Below are positions 7,683 to 17,700 of a stretch of DNA of 64,000 nucleotides, in pieces. Location: contig NZ_MDSK01000023.1 of assembly GCF_002940205.1 (NCBI RefSeq), positions 1 through 64,000 on the forward strand. Direction: 5' to 3'. Both the position numbers and the translations under genes were made by a program. Under the pieces are notes generated by a model. The model did not search any database. It was given only the letters and a program-made list of their open reading frames with translations, and was not told the origin of the DNA. This DNA is from Xanthomonas arboricola pv. guizotiae (GTDB taxonomy: Bacteria; Pseudomonadota; Gammaproteobacteria; Xanthomonadales; Xanthomonadaceae). Numbering within the stretch: position 1 is the first letter of the stretch; the number at the start of each line of letters is the position of its first letter.

Positions 7683-10010
7683 ATGACCGTCCGTCCCCCG
7701 CATCCGTCTGAACAGGCGGCGGTTCCCGGCGTCGCGGTCACCGCGTCGCTGGCGACGGCGGATAGGCCGGCAGATCACGCGCCCCTCCCCAGGACGCTCA
7801 AGGCGGGCCCGATCACCGCTGGCGTGAGCAGGCCGGACGAACATCCCGACGCCACGCGCTCGCGCCTGCTGGCCGAAGCGCTGGACGGCAGCAGCAGTGC
7901 GATCCTGATCTGCGATCTGCAATCGCGCCTGCTCTACGCCAACGACGGTTTCCAGCGCATGTTCGGCTATACCGAAGCCGAACTGGTCGGCAAGCGCCCG
8001 TCCGACGTGCTGACCCGCGCGCAAAGCGACCAGGACGAGGTGGCGCGCATCCGCGACCGCGCCGACGCGTTGCAGCAGACCCAGGCCGACCTGCTGGTGT
8101 ACCGCAAGGACGGCACACCGCTGTGGATTTCGCTCAACTTCAATCCGATCTACGACGCCAGGCATCTGCCGTCGCATTACGTGGCGGTGCTGACCGACAT
8201 CACCGACACCAAGATGCATGAGGTGCTGCAGCACCGCGTGCTCGAGGCGCTGGTGCAGGAGCGGCCGCTGATCGAGGTGATGACGCTGATCTGCACCGAG
8301 GTCGAGCGCATCGCGCCGGACGTGCTGGCCACGGTCATGAGCGCGGACAATCAGGGCTGCCTGCATTCGCTGGCCGCGCCGAGCCTGCCGCCGGAATACG
8401 CCGATGCGGTCAATGGGCTGAAGATCGGCCCGGGTGCGGGCGCCTGCGGCACGGCCGCCTGGCGCGGCCGCGCGGTGATGGTGGAAGACATCGCCACCGA
8501 CCCGCTGTTTGCGCAATTCCGCGACCTGCTGCTGCCGATGGGTCTGCACGCGTGCTGGAGCACGCCGATCCGCTCCAACAGCGCACGCGTGCTCGGTACC
8601 TTCGCGTTGTACTACCGCAAGGCGCAGCGTGCCGATGCCTGGCACGTACGCCTCACCGATCTGTGCCAGCAGTTGTGCACGCTGGCGCTGGAACGCGAAC
8701 AGATCCGCCAACGCGTGCATCAACTCGCGTTCTACGATGCGCTGACCGGCCTGCCCAACCGCATCATGTTCAGCGCACGCGCCGAGCAGGCGCTGACGCA
8801 GGCCGAATACGCCGGCGAACCTGCCACGTTGATGTTCATCAACATCGACCGCTTCAAGTTGATCAACGACAGCCAGGGCCACGCCGCCGGCGATGGCCTG
8901 TTGCGCGACATCGCCTTGCGCATCGGCGAGCAGCTGACCGCCACCGCCATGCTGGCGCGCCTGGCCGGCGACGAATTCGCGCTTGCACTGCCGCAATGCA
9001 GCGCCGAGCAGGCCAGTGCCGCCGCAGAACGCGTGCTGGGCACCATTGCCAGGCCGCTGCCGGTTGGGCACATGACGGTGCATCCGTCGGCCAGCATCGG
9101 CGTGGCGATGTTTCCCGAGGACGGCCGCGACATCAACATCCTGCTGCGGCATGCCGATCTGGCCATGAACCGCGCCAAGCAGGAAGGCGGCGGACGGTTC
9201 CGCTTCTTCAGCTCCGACATGAACCGCATGGCGCAGGAGCGCGTTGCACTGGAAGCGGAACTGCGCCAGGCGATCGACCGCGATCAGCTGCAGTTGCACT
9301 ACCAGCCGCAATTGCACAGCGCCGCGCCGCACGCGCTGTACGGCGTGGAAGCGCTGTTGCGCTGGAATCATCCGCAACTGGGCGCCATTTCGCCGGCACG
9401 GTTCCTGCCCGTGGCCGAAGAGCAAGGCATGATGCCGCAGATCAACGACTGGGTACTGCGCAGCGCATGCCGGCAGGTTGCCGATTGGCGCAAGCGCGGC
9501 GTACCGGTGGCACGCGTCTCGGTGAATCTGTCGGCCAGCAGTTTCGAAAGTCCGCGCATGCTGTCGGATCTGCTCCGGCTCATCGCCGACATGGGCGTGC
9601 AGCCCTCCGACCTGACCCTGGAACTGACCGAAAGCGTGATGCTGTCCGGGCAGCCCGGCGTGCTGGAAAACCTGCACGCCATCCGCGAAGCCGGCATCTC
9701 GTTGTCGCTGGACGACTTCGGCACCGGCTATTCCAGCCTGAGCCACCTGCATCGCCTGCCGATCGACGAACTCAAGCTGGACATGAGCTTCGTGCGCGAC
9801 ATCGAACACAGCGAAGACGCCCGCGCCCTCACCACCTCGGTGCTGCGCATCGGCGAGCATCTGCGCAAGCACGTGGTCGCCGAAGGCGTGGAAAACGAAG
9901 CCCAACGCCTGTTCCTCGCCGACCTCGGCTGCGAAGTGCTGCAGGGCTATCTATTTTCGCGGCCGTTGCCGGCAGCGGCACTGGAAGCCTGGCTGGGTGC
10001 GCAGCCTTAG
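7683..10010 (+). CDS. PAS-GAF-GGDEF-EAL cyclic-di-GMP signalling protein
   Basis: A 775-residue cytoplasmic protein with no membrane segment. Domains in order: a disordered N-terminal 60 residues, PAS (about 65-180), GAF (about 190-340), GGDEF (about 350-510) and EAL (about 525-770). The diguanylate cyclase signature is AGDEF rather than GGDEF (residues near 430). The phosphodiesterase domain keeps YGVEALLRW, ELTESV, DDFGTGYSSL and AEGVENEAQ, so c-di-GMP hydrolysis looks intact. It is likely the last gene of the cheRDB operon, linking chemotaxis to c-di-GMP. Which activity dominates cannot be decided here. Confidence 0.9.
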   Translation: MTVRPPHPSEQAAVPGVAVTASLATADRPADHAPLPRTLKAGPITAGVSRPDEHPDATRSRLLAEALDGSSSAILICDLQSRLLYANDGFQRMFGYTEAELVGKRPSDVLTRAQSDQDEVARIRDRADALQQTQADLLVYRKDGTPLWISLNFNPIYDARHLPSHYVAVLTDITDTKMHEVLQHRVLEALVQERPLIEVMTLICTEVERIAPDVLATVMSADNQGCLHSLAAPSLPPEYADAVNGLKIGPGAGACGTAAWRGRAVMVEDIATDPLFAQFRDLLLPMGLHACWSTPIRSNSARVLGTFALYYRKAQRADAWHVRLTDLCQQLCTLALEREQIRQRVHQLAFYDALTGLPNRIMFSARAEQALTQAEYAGEPATLMFINIDRFKLINDSQGHAAGDGLLRDIALRIGEQLTATAMLARLAGDEFALALPQCSAEQASAAAERVLGTIARPLPVGHMTVHPSASIGVAMFPEDGRDINILLRHADLAMNRAKQEGGGRFRFFSSDMNRMAQERVALEAELRQAIDRDQLQLHYQPQLHSAAPHALYGVEALLRWNHPQLGAISPARFLPVAEEQGMMPQINDWVLRSACRQVADWRKRGVPVARVSVNLSASSFESPRMLSDLLRLIADMGVQPSDLTLELTESVMLSGQPGVLENLHAIREAGISLSLDDFGTGYSSLSHLHRLPIDELKLDMSFVRDIEHSEDARALTTSVLRIGEHLRKHVVAEGVENEAQRLFLADLGCEVLQGYLFSRPLPAAALEAWLGAQP

Positions 10011-10126
10011 CGCGGCTCACGACACTACGTCGTGGTTTGGCAGGCCGTTCTCATAGCGTTCTACGCTCGCATCAACAGATCGAAGCAAACTGCCAGAAGG
10101 CAAATCATCTGATTTGGTGCTTCGGT

Positions 10127-10237
10127 GCAGGGCCCTTGCCCGCCCCCCTCGCAGGACACGCCGCAAGTACGTCCCTGTAGGACCTTACGCGGCATCCATG
10201 CCGCGTAAGGTCCGGCGACGCTGAGCGGGCAAGGACC
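10127..10237 (+). repeat. Palindromic intergenic repeat, copy B
   Basis: This copy carries a perfect 16-bp stem (10180-10195 with 10198-10213, GGACCTTACGCGGCAT) over a 2-base loop. Outer arms GGCCCTTGCCCGC and GCGGGCAAGGACC enclose it. Related copies lie at 141-291, 60408-60555 and 60626-60755. The gap 10011-10346 holds only this element and the tandem duplication after it. Confidence 0.8.
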
Positions 10238-10313
10238 AAGTGAGGTGGTCGGTGCTCATGATTGCAAGCAGCGCCAAGTGAGGTGGCCGGTGCTCATGCT
10301 TGCAAGCAACGCA
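10238..10313 (+). repeat. 38-bp tandem duplication
   Basis: Two 38-bp units (10238-10275 and 10276-10313), each beginning AAGTGAGGTGG, differ at four positions. The same kind of segment follows repeat copy C once, so here the tail of the repeat element has been duplicated. Confidence 0.75.
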
Positions 10314-10346
10314 TGGTGTCGTTCTGATCGCCAGATCAGCAGCACA

Positions 10347-11228
10347 TCATGGGAGCGGCGCCTGTGCCTGAACGCTGCCTTCAAGCGCGCGCCTTTGCAT
10401 CCGCGTCGAATCCGATGCCACGGTGCGCTTCAACCAACCCAGCAACTGCGCGGTGACGAACGCCGGATTCTCCAGCGAGGCGATATGTCCGGCATCGGGG
10501 ATCAGCTCGTAGTCGCAACCGACCACCTCGGCCATCAACCACAATTCTTCCGGCGGCCGCGCAATGTCGTCTGCGCCACCGAGCAGGAAGGTGCTGGCCG
10601 GATCCAGCGCGGACATCGCCTCCAGGCGATTCGCGCGCCCGAAGATCAGCCGGCCCAGCGGCACGATCGAGGTGCGCAACTGCCCGGCCGACATCGCCGC
10701 CAGGCACTGCGCAAACGCAGCCGGCAGCGCGGAATTCAGATCGATGCCGGGGCGGAAAAAGGTCGGCACGATCGCCTCGATCAACGCAGGCGTCACCTGC
10801 CCGGCTGCTTCGATCGCATCGAGCAAAGCGAAATAACGCGTTTGCGTGGCCTGCGGCTCGGCACCCAGGAAGGTATCCATCAGCACCAGGCTGCGCACAC
10901 GCTGCGGTGCCAGCAGCGCCAACTCGGCGCCCCACATGCCACCGACCGACAGGCCGACCACTGCGCATTGCGGTAGCTCCAGCGCATCCAGCAACAGCAG
11001 CATCTGCCTGGCAAGGTCGCCCACCGTCTGCGTGCCCGCTGGCAGTGCCGCCGATTGCCCGTGCCCCCACAACTCGGGAACGATGACCCGATAGTGCGGC
11101 GAGAGGGCCTGGATCTGCGGTTCCCACATGGCCGCGTCCCAGAGATAACTGTGGCCAAGCAACACCGGAAACCCTTGACCGTATTGTGCGTAATGCAGCG
11201 TTTGACCAGCGATCGTGCAAGTAGGCAT
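10347..11228 (-). CDS. Alpha/beta-fold hydrolase
   Basis: A 293-residue alpha/beta hydrolase with the full catalytic set: nucleophile elbow GLSVGGMWG near residue 93, acid in GGADDIARP near residue 218 and histidine in DAGHIAS near residue 245. It lacks a signal peptide and should be cytoplasmic. The oxyanion region reads VLLGHSYLWD, as in the haloperoxidase and ester-hydrolase branches. The substrate is unknown. It is transcribed alone, away from acnB, with a strong hairpin between them. The ATG at 11228 agrees with the conserved MPTCTIAGQTLHY opening. Confidence 0.85.
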   Translation of the reverse strand: MPTCTIAGQTLHYAQYGQGFPVLLGHSYLWDAAMWEPQIQALSPHYRVIVPELWGHGQSAALPAGTQTVGDLARQMLLLLDALELPQCAVVGLSVGGMWGAELALLAPQRVRSLVLMDTFLGAEPQATQTRYFALLDAIEAAGQVTPALIEAIVPTFFRPGIDLNSALPAAFAQCLAAMSAGQLRTSIVPLGRLIFGRANRLEAMSALDPASTFLLGGADDIARPPEELWLMAEVVGCDYELIPDAGHIASLENPAFVTAQLLGWLKRTVASDSTRMQRRALEGSVQAQAPLP

Positions 11229-11368
11229 TGGAGATCAATCAGAGCGATGGGAGCGGCCACTCTAGACCCGCCGACTTCAGATTTTTGTTGCAATGCGACA
11301 GACGAGTTAACTGCGCTTGCCTTAACTCCCGACATTACGCAGCTGAAACGAAGTCATCGCCCGAATAA

Positions 11369-11400
11369 CGAAAAACGCCCGGCGTTGCCGGGCGTTTTCG
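11369..11400 (-). terminator. Terminator of acnB
   Basis: A strong stem (AAAACGCCCGGC with GCCGGGCGTTTT, loop GTT) flanked by A and T runs, 23 bases beyond the acnB stop on the minus strand. It could also work in the other direction. Confidence 0.85.
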
Positions 11401-11422
11401 AACAGGTGAGCAACCAGCTGGA

Positions 11423-14014
11423 TCAGGCAGCGACGGTGTCGGCCACGTCCTGATATTGCTGGATCTGATCGAAGTTCATGTAGCGGTAGATCTGCTCGCC
11501 ACTGGTCTTGATCACGCCCACATCGGCCATGTACTCGTCCTTGGTCGGGATGCGGCCCAGACGCGAGCAGATCGCCGCCAGTTCCGCCGAACCCAGGTAC
11601 ACGTTGGTGTTGCGGCCCAGACGATTCGGGAAGTTACGCGTGGAGGTGGAGAACACCGTGGCGCCCTCGCGCGCCTGCGCCTGGTTGCCCATGCACAGCG
11701 AGCAGCCCGGCATTTCCATGCGCGCGCCGGCCGCGCCGAAGGTGCCGTAATGGCCTTCCTTGGTCAGCTCGGAGGCATCCATCTTGGTCGGCGGCGCCAC
11801 CCACAGGCGGGTCGGGATATCGCGCTTGCCTTCCAGCAACTTGGCCGCGGCGCGGAAGTGACCGATGTTGGTCATGCACGAGCCGATGAACACCTCGTCG
11901 ATCGCCGCGCCAGCCACGTCGGACAGCGTCTTGACGTCGTCCGGGTCGTTCGGGCAGGCCACGATCGGTTCAACGATGTCAGCCAGATCGATCTCGATGA
12001 CCGCCGCGTATTCGGCGTCGGCATCGGGCTGCAGCAGCTGCGGATCGGCCAGCCACTCTTCCATCTTCTTGATGCGGCGGCCCAGCGTGCGCGCATCGGC
12101 ATAGCCTTCGGCAATCATCCAGCGCAGCAGGGTGATGTTGCTGGTCAGGTATTCGATGATCGGCGCCTTGTCCAGGTGCACGGTGCAACCGGCCGCCGAA
12201 CGCTCGGCCGAGGCGTCGGACAGTTCGAACGCCTGCTCCACCTTCAGGTTCGGCAGGCCTTCGATTTCCAGGATGCGGCCGGAGAAGATGTTCTTCTTGC
12301 CCTGCTTGGCCACGGTCAGCAGACCGTCCTTGATCGCGTACAGCGGGATCGCGTTGACCAGGTCACGCAGGGTCACGCCCGGCTGCATCTCACCCTTGAA
12401 GCGCACGAGCACGCTCTCAGGCATGTCCAGCGGCATCACGCCGGTGGCGGCGGCGAAGGCCACCAGGCCGGAGCCGGCCGGGAACGAAATGCCGATCGGG
12501 AAACGCGTGTGCGAGTCGCCACCGGTACCGACGGTGTCGGGCAGCAGCATGCGGTTGAGCCAGCTGTGGATCACGCCGTCGCCCGGGCGCAGCGAGACGC
12601 CGCCGCGGGTGGAGATGAACTCCGGCAAGGTGTGGTGGGTCTTGACGTCGACCGGCTTCGGATAGGCGGCGGTGTGGCAGAACGACTGCATCACCAGGTC
12701 GGCGGAGAAGCCCAGGCAGGCCAGGTCCTTGAGCTCGTCGCGGGTCATCGGGCCGGTGGTGTCCTGCGAGCCCACCGAGGTCATCTTCGGCTCGCAATAG
12801 GTGCCCGGGCGCATGCCCTGGCCTTCCGGCAGGCCGCAGGCGCGGCCGACCATCTTCTGCGCCAGCGAAAAGCCCTTGCCGGTGTCCGGCGGGTCCATCG
12901 GCAGGCGGAACAGGTCCGAGGCCGGCAGGCCCAGGAACTCGCGCGCCTTGGCGGTCAGGCCGCGGCCAACGATCAGCGGAATGCGGCCACCGGCGCGCAC
13001 TTCGTCGAACAGCACATCCGACTTCATCGCGAACTCGGCGATCACCTGCCCGTTCTTCAGCGCCTTGCCGTCGTACGGACGCAGCTCGACCACATCGCCG
13101 TGCTCCATCTGCGACACGTCCAGTTCGATCGGCAACGCGCCTGCGTCTTCCATGGTGTTGTAGAAGATCGGGGCGATCTTGCTGCCCAGGCACACGCCAC
13201 CGAAGCGCTTGTTCGGAATGAACGGAATGTCTTCGCCGGTCCACCACAGCACCGAGTTGGTCGCCGACTTGCGCGAGGAACCGGTACCGACCACATCGCC
13301 GACGTAGGCGACCAGATGGCCCTTGTCCTTGAGATCGGCAATCGCCTGGATCGGGCCGCGCTTGCCGTCTTCTTCCGGCTCGAAGGCCGCGCCGTCGCGC
13401 TTGTTCTTCAGCATCGCCAGCGCATGCAGCGGGATGTCCGGGCGGGTGGTGGCATCCGGTGCCGGCGACAGGTCGTCGGTATTGGTCTCGCCCGGCACCT
13501 TGAACACGGTGACGGTCAGGCTCGGCGGCACTTCCGGCTTGCTGGTGAACCACTCGGCATCGGCCCAGCTCTGCAGCACGGCCTTGGCATGCGCATTACC
13601 GGCTTGCGCCTTTTCCTGCACGTCGTGGAAGGCGTCGAACACCAGCAAGGTGTGCTTGAGCGCTTCGGCGGCGGTGGCGCCCAGCTCGGCGTTGTCGAGC
13701 AGGTCGATCAACGGCTGGATGTTGTAGCCACCCAGCATGGTGCCGAGCAGCTCGGTGGCACGGGTGGGGCTGATCAGCGCGGTTTTCTCGGTGCCGAAGG
13801 CCACCGCGGCCAGGTACGAGGCCTTGACCTTGGCGGCATCGTCGACGCCGGCCGGCACGCGCTGGCTGAGCAGCTCGACCAGGAACTCTTCTTCACCCGC
13901 CGGCGGAGCCTTCAGCAGCTCGATGACCTCGGCGGTCTGCTGCGCGGTCAGCGGCAGCGGCGGGATACCGAGCGCGGCGCGCTCTGCAACGTGGTGGCGG
14001 TAGGCTTCCAACAT
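11423..14014 (-). CDS. acnB: Aconitate hydratase B
   Basis: An 863-residue AcnB, full length for the family. Order of domains: N-terminal HEAT-like domain, the swivel domain (about 170-380, with [12 protein letters not shown]), then the 4Fe-4S core with cluster-binding cysteines in [11 protein letters not shown] and [12 protein letters not shown]. It interconverts citrate and isocitrate in the TCA cycle, and apo-AcnB can bind RNA in other bacteria. It lies on the opposite strand to acnA with the toxin-antitoxin pair between them. The start ATG at 14014 gives [16 protein letters not shown], the usual AcnB opening. Confidence 0.97.
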   Translation of the reverse strand: MLEAYRHHVAERAALGIPPLPLTAQQTAEVIELLKAPPAGEEEFLVELLSQRVPAGVDDAAKVKASYLAAVAFGTEKTALISPTRATELLGTMLGGYNIQPLIDLLDNAELGATAAEALKHTLLVFDAFHDVQEKAQAGNAHAKAVLQSWADAEWFTSKPEVPPSLTVTVFKVPGETNTDDLSPAPDATTRPDIPLHALAMLKNKRDGAAFEPEEDGKRGPIQAIADLKDKGHLVAYVGDVVGTGSSRKSATNSVLWWTGEDIPFIPNKRFGGVCLGSKIAPIFYNTMEDAGALPIELDVSQMEHGDVVELRPYDGKALKNGQVIAEFAMKSDVLFDEVRAGGRIPLIVGRGLTAKAREFLGLPASDLFRLPMDPPDTGKGFSLAQKMVGRACGLPEGQGMRPGTYCEPKMTSVGSQDTTGPMTRDELKDLACLGFSADLVMQSFCHTAAYPKPVDVKTHHTLPEFISTRGGVSLRPGDGVIHSWLNRMLLPDTVGTGGDSHTRFPIGISFPAGSGLVAFAAATGVMPLDMPESVLVRFKGEMQPGVTLRDLVNAIPLYAIKDGLLTVAKQGKKNIFSGRILEIEGLPNLKVEQAFELSDASAERSAAGCTVHLDKAPIIEYLTSNITLLRWMIAEGYADARTLGRRIKKMEEWLADPQLLQPDADAEYAAVIEIDLADIVEPIVACPNDPDDVKTLSDVAGAAIDEVFIGSCMTNIGHFRAAAKLLEGKRDIPTRLWVAPPTKMDASELTKEGHYGTFGAAGARMEMPGCSLCMGNQAQAREGATVFSTSTRNFPNRLGRNTNVYLGSAELAAICSRLGRIPTKDEYMADVGVIKTSGEQIYRYMNFDQIQQYQDVADTVAA

Positions 14015-14062
14015 GCGGATTCTCCGAAAGACAACAGTGAATGTGTAGACGCGAAACGTGGA

Positions 14063-14473
14063 TCAGCTTGCGGGTTTGGGAACAACGATCTTCAAACCCT
14101 TGAAGTAATCGCGGAAGAAGCCCTCGTCGCGGGTGATCAAGCCGTCGCACTGGAGCAGCGCGTGGGCGCCGATCAGGAAATCGGCCACCACCCGCTCGCG
14201 CTTGCCGCCGCGCGCGCGGAAGCGCTTGTTCATATGGCCGGCGCGCACCGCCGCCGCTTCCTGGGTGGCTTCGTAGCGCACCCCGATCGAGGCCAGGGTT
14301 TCCATCAGGTCGACCTGGGTGTCGAGCATGGCCAGCACTTCGGCCACTACCGCATCGCAGACCACCACCTCGTCGCGCGCCAGCGCATCGCCGATGCAGA
14401 TCTCCGACACCTCGCCGTAGACCGCATCGCCGACCAGGATGTCCAGCAGCACCGAGGAATCCAGCGCGATCAT
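14063..14473 (-). CDS. vapC: VapC-like PIN-domain toxin
   Basis: A 136-residue PIN-domain protein. The acidic residues of the nuclease site are visible: D5 in MIALDSSVLLDIL, an E in VVAEVLAML near residue 44, and D in VADFLIGAHAL plus TRDEGFF near residues 105-125. VapC toxins cut RNA, usually tRNA or rRNA. It overlaps its upstream partner by 4 bases, as expected of a toxin-antitoxin operon. Alternative: a degenerate PIN protein without toxicity, though no acidic residue appears missing. Confidence 0.82.
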   Translation of the reverse strand: MIALDSSVLLDILVGDAVYGEVSEICIGDALARDEVVVCDAVVAEVLAMLDTQVDLMETLASIGVRYEATQEAAAVRAGHMNKRFRARGGKRERVVADFLIGAHALLQCDGLITRDEGFFRDYFKGLKIVVPKPAS

Positions 14474-14718
14474 GGGTCGAACGGGTCCCCGGGGGCGCGG
14501 CCGCGGATGGCGCGCATCGCCTCGTCGGTGCTGGTCAGCCCGTCGACCAGCTTGAACTTGCCGCGCACCTTGCGCAGCGCCTCGCTGACGTCCTTGCGCA
14601 GGATGATGCGCCCGCCGTCGAGCTCGATCTTGAGCGTGGTGCCCTTGGTCAGGCCCAGGGCATCGCGCACGGCCTTGGGCAAGGTGATCTGCCCGCGTTC
14701 GGCAACTGTGGCTTCCAT
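14470..14718 (-). CDS. vapB: AbrB/SpoVT-family antitoxin
   Basis: An 82-residue protein whose first half is an AbrB/MazE swapped-hairpin DNA-binding domain (AERGQITLPKAVRDALGL) and whose acidic, proline-rich tail would wrap the PIN toxin. It ends in an overlap with the PIN gene. Such antitoxins repress their own promoter; an imperfect inverted repeat CTTGA-N10-TCAAG at 14759-14778 in the gap toward acnA is a possible operator. No Shine-Dalgarno sequence is visible before the ATG at 14718. Confidence 0.82.
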   Translation of the reverse strand: MEATVAERGQITLPKAVRDALGLTKGTTLKIELDGGRIILRKDVSEALRKVRGKFKLVDGLTSTDEAMRAIRGRAPGDPFDP

Positions 14719-14869
14719 GGAGGTGGCCCCGGCAGAAAGTATGCGCAGATTCTACATACTTGACTTGTCGTACTCAAGGCCACATACCCTGTCCTGCAAC
14801 CGAACGTACACACTGAATTGGTCACACTGTTCAGAACAGACCTACAGCCTGCAGCCATAGGAGTGATGC

Positions 14870-17638
14870 ATGAGCGATTCCTTTTCCACCCGCACCTCGC
14901 TTGAGGTCCATGGCAAGCGCTACGCCTACTACAGCCTGCCGAAGCTGGGCGAGCGCTTCGAGATCGGCCACCTGCCCTACTCGATGAAGATCCTGCTGGA
15001 GAACCTGCTCCGGCACGAGGACGGTGGTGTCACCGTCGGCAAGGACCATATCGAAGCGGTCGCCAAGTGGAACCCCACCGCCGAGCCGGATATCGAAATC
15101 GCCTTCATGCCGGCCCGCGTGGTGCTGCAGGACTTCACCGGCGTGCCTTGCGTGGTCGACCTGGCGGCGATGCGCGATGCCGTGGTCAAGCTCGGCGGCA
15201 ACGCCGACCAGATCAACCCGCAGATCCCCTCCGAGCTGGTCATCGACCACTCGGTGCAGGTGGATGTGTTCGGCAAGCCCGACGCGCTCGACCTCAACGG
15301 CAAGATCGAATTCCAGCGCAACCAGGAACGCTACGGCTTCCTGCGCTGGGGCCAGAAGGCGTTCGAGAACTTCAAGGTGGTGCCGCCCAACACCGGCATC
15401 GTCCACCAGGTGAACCTGGAAAACCTGGCGCGCGTGGTGATGAGCGCGGACGAGGACGGCAGCCTGGTCGCCTACCCGGACACCGTGTTCGGCACCGACA
15501 GCCATACCACCATGATCAACGGCATCGGCGTGCTCGGCTGGGGCGTCGGCGGCATCGAGGCAGAGGCCGCAATGCTGGGCCAGCCATCCTCGATGCTGAT
15601 TCCGCAGGTGGTCGGCTTCAAACTCAGCGGCAAGCTGCCCGAAGGCGCCACCGCCACCGATCTGGTGCTCACCGTTACCCAGATGCTGCGCAAGGCCGGC
15701 GTGGTCGGCAAATTCGTCGAGTTCTACGGCGAAGGCCTGCAGCACCTGCCGCTGGCCGACCGCGCCACCATCGGCAACATGGCACCGGAATACGGCGCCA
15801 CCTGCGGCATCTTCCCGATCGACGACGAATCGCTGACCTATCTGCGCCTGTCCGGCCGCAGCGAGGAGCAGATCGCGCTGGTCGAGGCCTATGCCAAGGC
15901 GCAGGGCCTGTGGCACGACGCCAACACCCCGCCGGCGCAGTACAGCGCCACGCTGGAGCTGGACATGGCCGAGGTCAAGCCGTCGCTGGCCGGCCCCAAG
16001 CGTCCGCAGGACCGCGTACTGCTGGAAGACATGCAGTCCAACTACCGCGAAAGCCTCAAGCCATTCGCCGACGCGCGCAGCAAGAAGCTCACCGATCTCA
16101 AGCAGGAAGACCGTCTCAAGAACGAAGGCGGCGGCGGCACTGCGGTCGGCGCGAAGGCATCCCAGGCCGAAAGCGCCAACGCCAGCGGTGCCGGCTGGCA
16201 GCTGCGCGACGGCTCGGTGGTGATTGCCGCGATCACCTCCTGCACCAATACCTCCAACCCGGCAGTGATGCTGGGCGCCGGCCTGCTCGCGCGTAACGCG
16301 GCGGCCAAGGGGCTGAAGGCGCAGCCGTGGGTGAAGACCTCGCTCGGGCCAGGCTCGCGCGTGGTCACCGATTACCTGAGCAAGGCCGGCGTGCTCGCCG
16401 ATCTGGAAACGCTCGGTTTCTACGTGGTCGGCTACGGCTGCACCACCTGTATCGGCAACTCCGGCCCGCTGCCGGACGATGTGTCTGCGGCGATCGCCAA
16501 GGACGACCTGGTGGTGTCATCGGTGTTGTCGGGCAACCGCAACTTCGAAGGGCGCGTGCATCCCGAAGTGAAGATGAATTACCTCGCCTCGCCGCCGCTG
16601 GTGGTGGCGTACGCGATCGCCGGCACCACCGACATCAACCTCACCACCGATCCGCTGGGTACCGGCAGCGACGGGCAGCCGGTGTATCTGCGCGACATCT
16701 GGCCGAGCAACAAGGACATCGGCGACACCATCGCCGCCACCGTCGGCCCGGAAATGTTCAAGCAGAACTACGCCGACGTGTTCAAGGGCGACAGCCGCTG
16801 GAACACCATCGCCTCCCCGGATGGTGCGCTGTACGAATGGGACGCGGCCTCGACCTACATCAAGAACCCGCCCTACTTCGACGGCATGACCATGCAGGTC
16901 GGCCATGTCGAGGACGTGCACGGCGCGCGCATCATGGGCCTGTTCGGCGACTCGATCACCACCGACCACATCTCCCCGGCCGGCAACATCAAGAAGGATT
17001 CGCCGGCGGGCCGTTTCCTGCAGGAGCGCGGCGTGCAGCCGGCCGACTTCAACAGCTACGGCAGCCGCCGCGGCAACGACGACGTGATGGTGCGCGGTAC
17101 CTTCGCCAACATCCGCATCAAGAACCTGATGTTCGGCGGCGAAGAAGGCGGCAACACGCTGTATTACCCGGCCAATGGCGGCGAGCCGGAAAAACTGGCG
17201 ATCTACGATGCGGCAGTGAAGTACAAGGCCGAGGGCGTGCCGCTGGTGGTGCTGGCCGGCAAGGAATACGGCACCGGCTCCTCGCGCGACTGGGCGGCCA
17301 AGGGCACCAACCTGCTCGGCGTCAAGGCGGTGATCGCCGAGAGCTTCGAGCGTATCCACCGCTCCAACCTGGTCGGCATGGGCGTACTGCCGCTGCAGTT
17401 CCTGGACAACGAAAACGCGCAGACGCTGGGCCTGGATGGTTCGGAGGTGCTGGACATCACCGGCCTGCAGGACGGCGCCAGCCGCCGTGCCACCGTGGAT
17501 GCCAGAAAGTCCGACGGCAGCGTCAAGCAGTTCCAGGTCAAGGTGCTGTTGCTGACGCCCAAGGAAGTGGAGTACTTCAAGCATGGCGGCCTGTTGCAGT
17601 ACGTACTGCGTCAACTGGCGGCGCGCGAGGCGGCCTGA
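14870..17638 (+). CDS. acnA: Aconitate hydratase A (RpfA-type)
   Basis: A 922-residue AcnA. Cluster-binding cysteines lie in TSCTNTSNP and GYGCTTCIGNSG. The C-terminal swivel domain has GTGSSRDWAAKG. An Ala/Gly-rich insertion (about residues 418-440) precedes the first cysteine motif and is common in proteobacterial AcnA. In Xanthomonas campestris the aconitase gene rpfA affects exoenzymes and polysaccharide. The ATG at 14870 follows AGGAG. The gene is divergent from the vapBC pair and has its own terminator, so it is not strictly in the rpfB operon. Confidence 0.96.
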   Translation: MSDSFSTRTSLEVHGKRYAYYSLPKLGERFEIGHLPYSMKILLENLLRHEDGGVTVGKDHIEAVAKWNPTAEPDIEIAFMPARVVLQDFTGVPCVVDLAAMRDAVVKLGGNADQINPQIPSELVIDHSVQVDVFGKPDALDLNGKIEFQRNQERYGFLRWGQKAFENFKVVPPNTGIVHQVNLENLARVVMSADEDGSLVAYPDTVFGTDSHTTMINGIGVLGWGVGGIEAEAAMLGQPSSMLIPQVVGFKLSGKLPEGATATDLVLTVTQMLRKAGVVGKFVEFYGEGLQHLPLADRATIGNMAPEYGATCGIFPIDDESLTYLRLSGRSEEQIALVEAYAKAQGLWHDANTPPAQYSATLELDMAEVKPSLAGPKRPQDRVLLEDMQSNYRESLKPFADARSKKLTDLKQEDRLKNEGGGGTAVGAKASQAESANASGAGWQLRDGSVVIAAITSCTNTSNPAVMLGAGLLARNAAAKGLKAQPWVKTSLGPGSRVVTDYLSKAGVLADLETLGFYVVGYGCTTCIGNSGPLPDDVSAAIAKDDLVVSSVLSGNRNFEGRVHPEVKMNYLASPPLVVAYAIAGTTDINLTTDPLGTGSDGQPVYLRDIWPSNKDIGDTIAATVGPEMFKQNYADVFKGDSRWNTIASPDGALYEWDAASTYIKNPPYFDGMTMQVGHVEDVHGARIMGLFGDSITTDHISPAGNIKKDSPAGRFLQERGVQPADFNSYGSRRGNDDVMVRGTFANIRIKNLMFGGEEGGNTLYYPANGGEPEKLAIYDAAVKYKAEGVPLVVLAGKEYGTGSSRDWAAKGTNLLGVKAVIAESFERIHRSNLVGMGVLPLQFLDNENAQTLGLDGSEVLDITGLQDGASRRATVDARKSDGSVKQFQVKVLLLTPKEVEYFKHGGLLQYVLRQLAAREAA

Positions 17639-17667
17639 TCGCAAGGCGCGCTGCGCCATCAGCTCGA

Positions 17668-17700
17668 CCGCACTCCCGCCGCCTGGCGGGAGTGCGGTTT
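17668..17700 (+). terminator. Terminator of acnA
   Basis: A perfect 13-bp stem (CCGCACTCCCGCC with GGCGGGAGTGCGG) with a 4-base loop, followed by TTT, 29 bases after the acnA stop. Confidence 0.8.

Noticed and set aside
6249..9905. A 1218-codon open frame on the minus strand across cheD, cheB and the GGDEF-EAL gene
   Set aside because: It is antisense to well-supported genes and has low-complexity His/Gln/Arg-rich composition, the usual shadow of G+C-rich coding DNA.
11456..14860. A 1134-codon plus-strand frame
   Set aside because: It is antisense to acnB and the toxin-antitoxin pair, with no recognisable domain.
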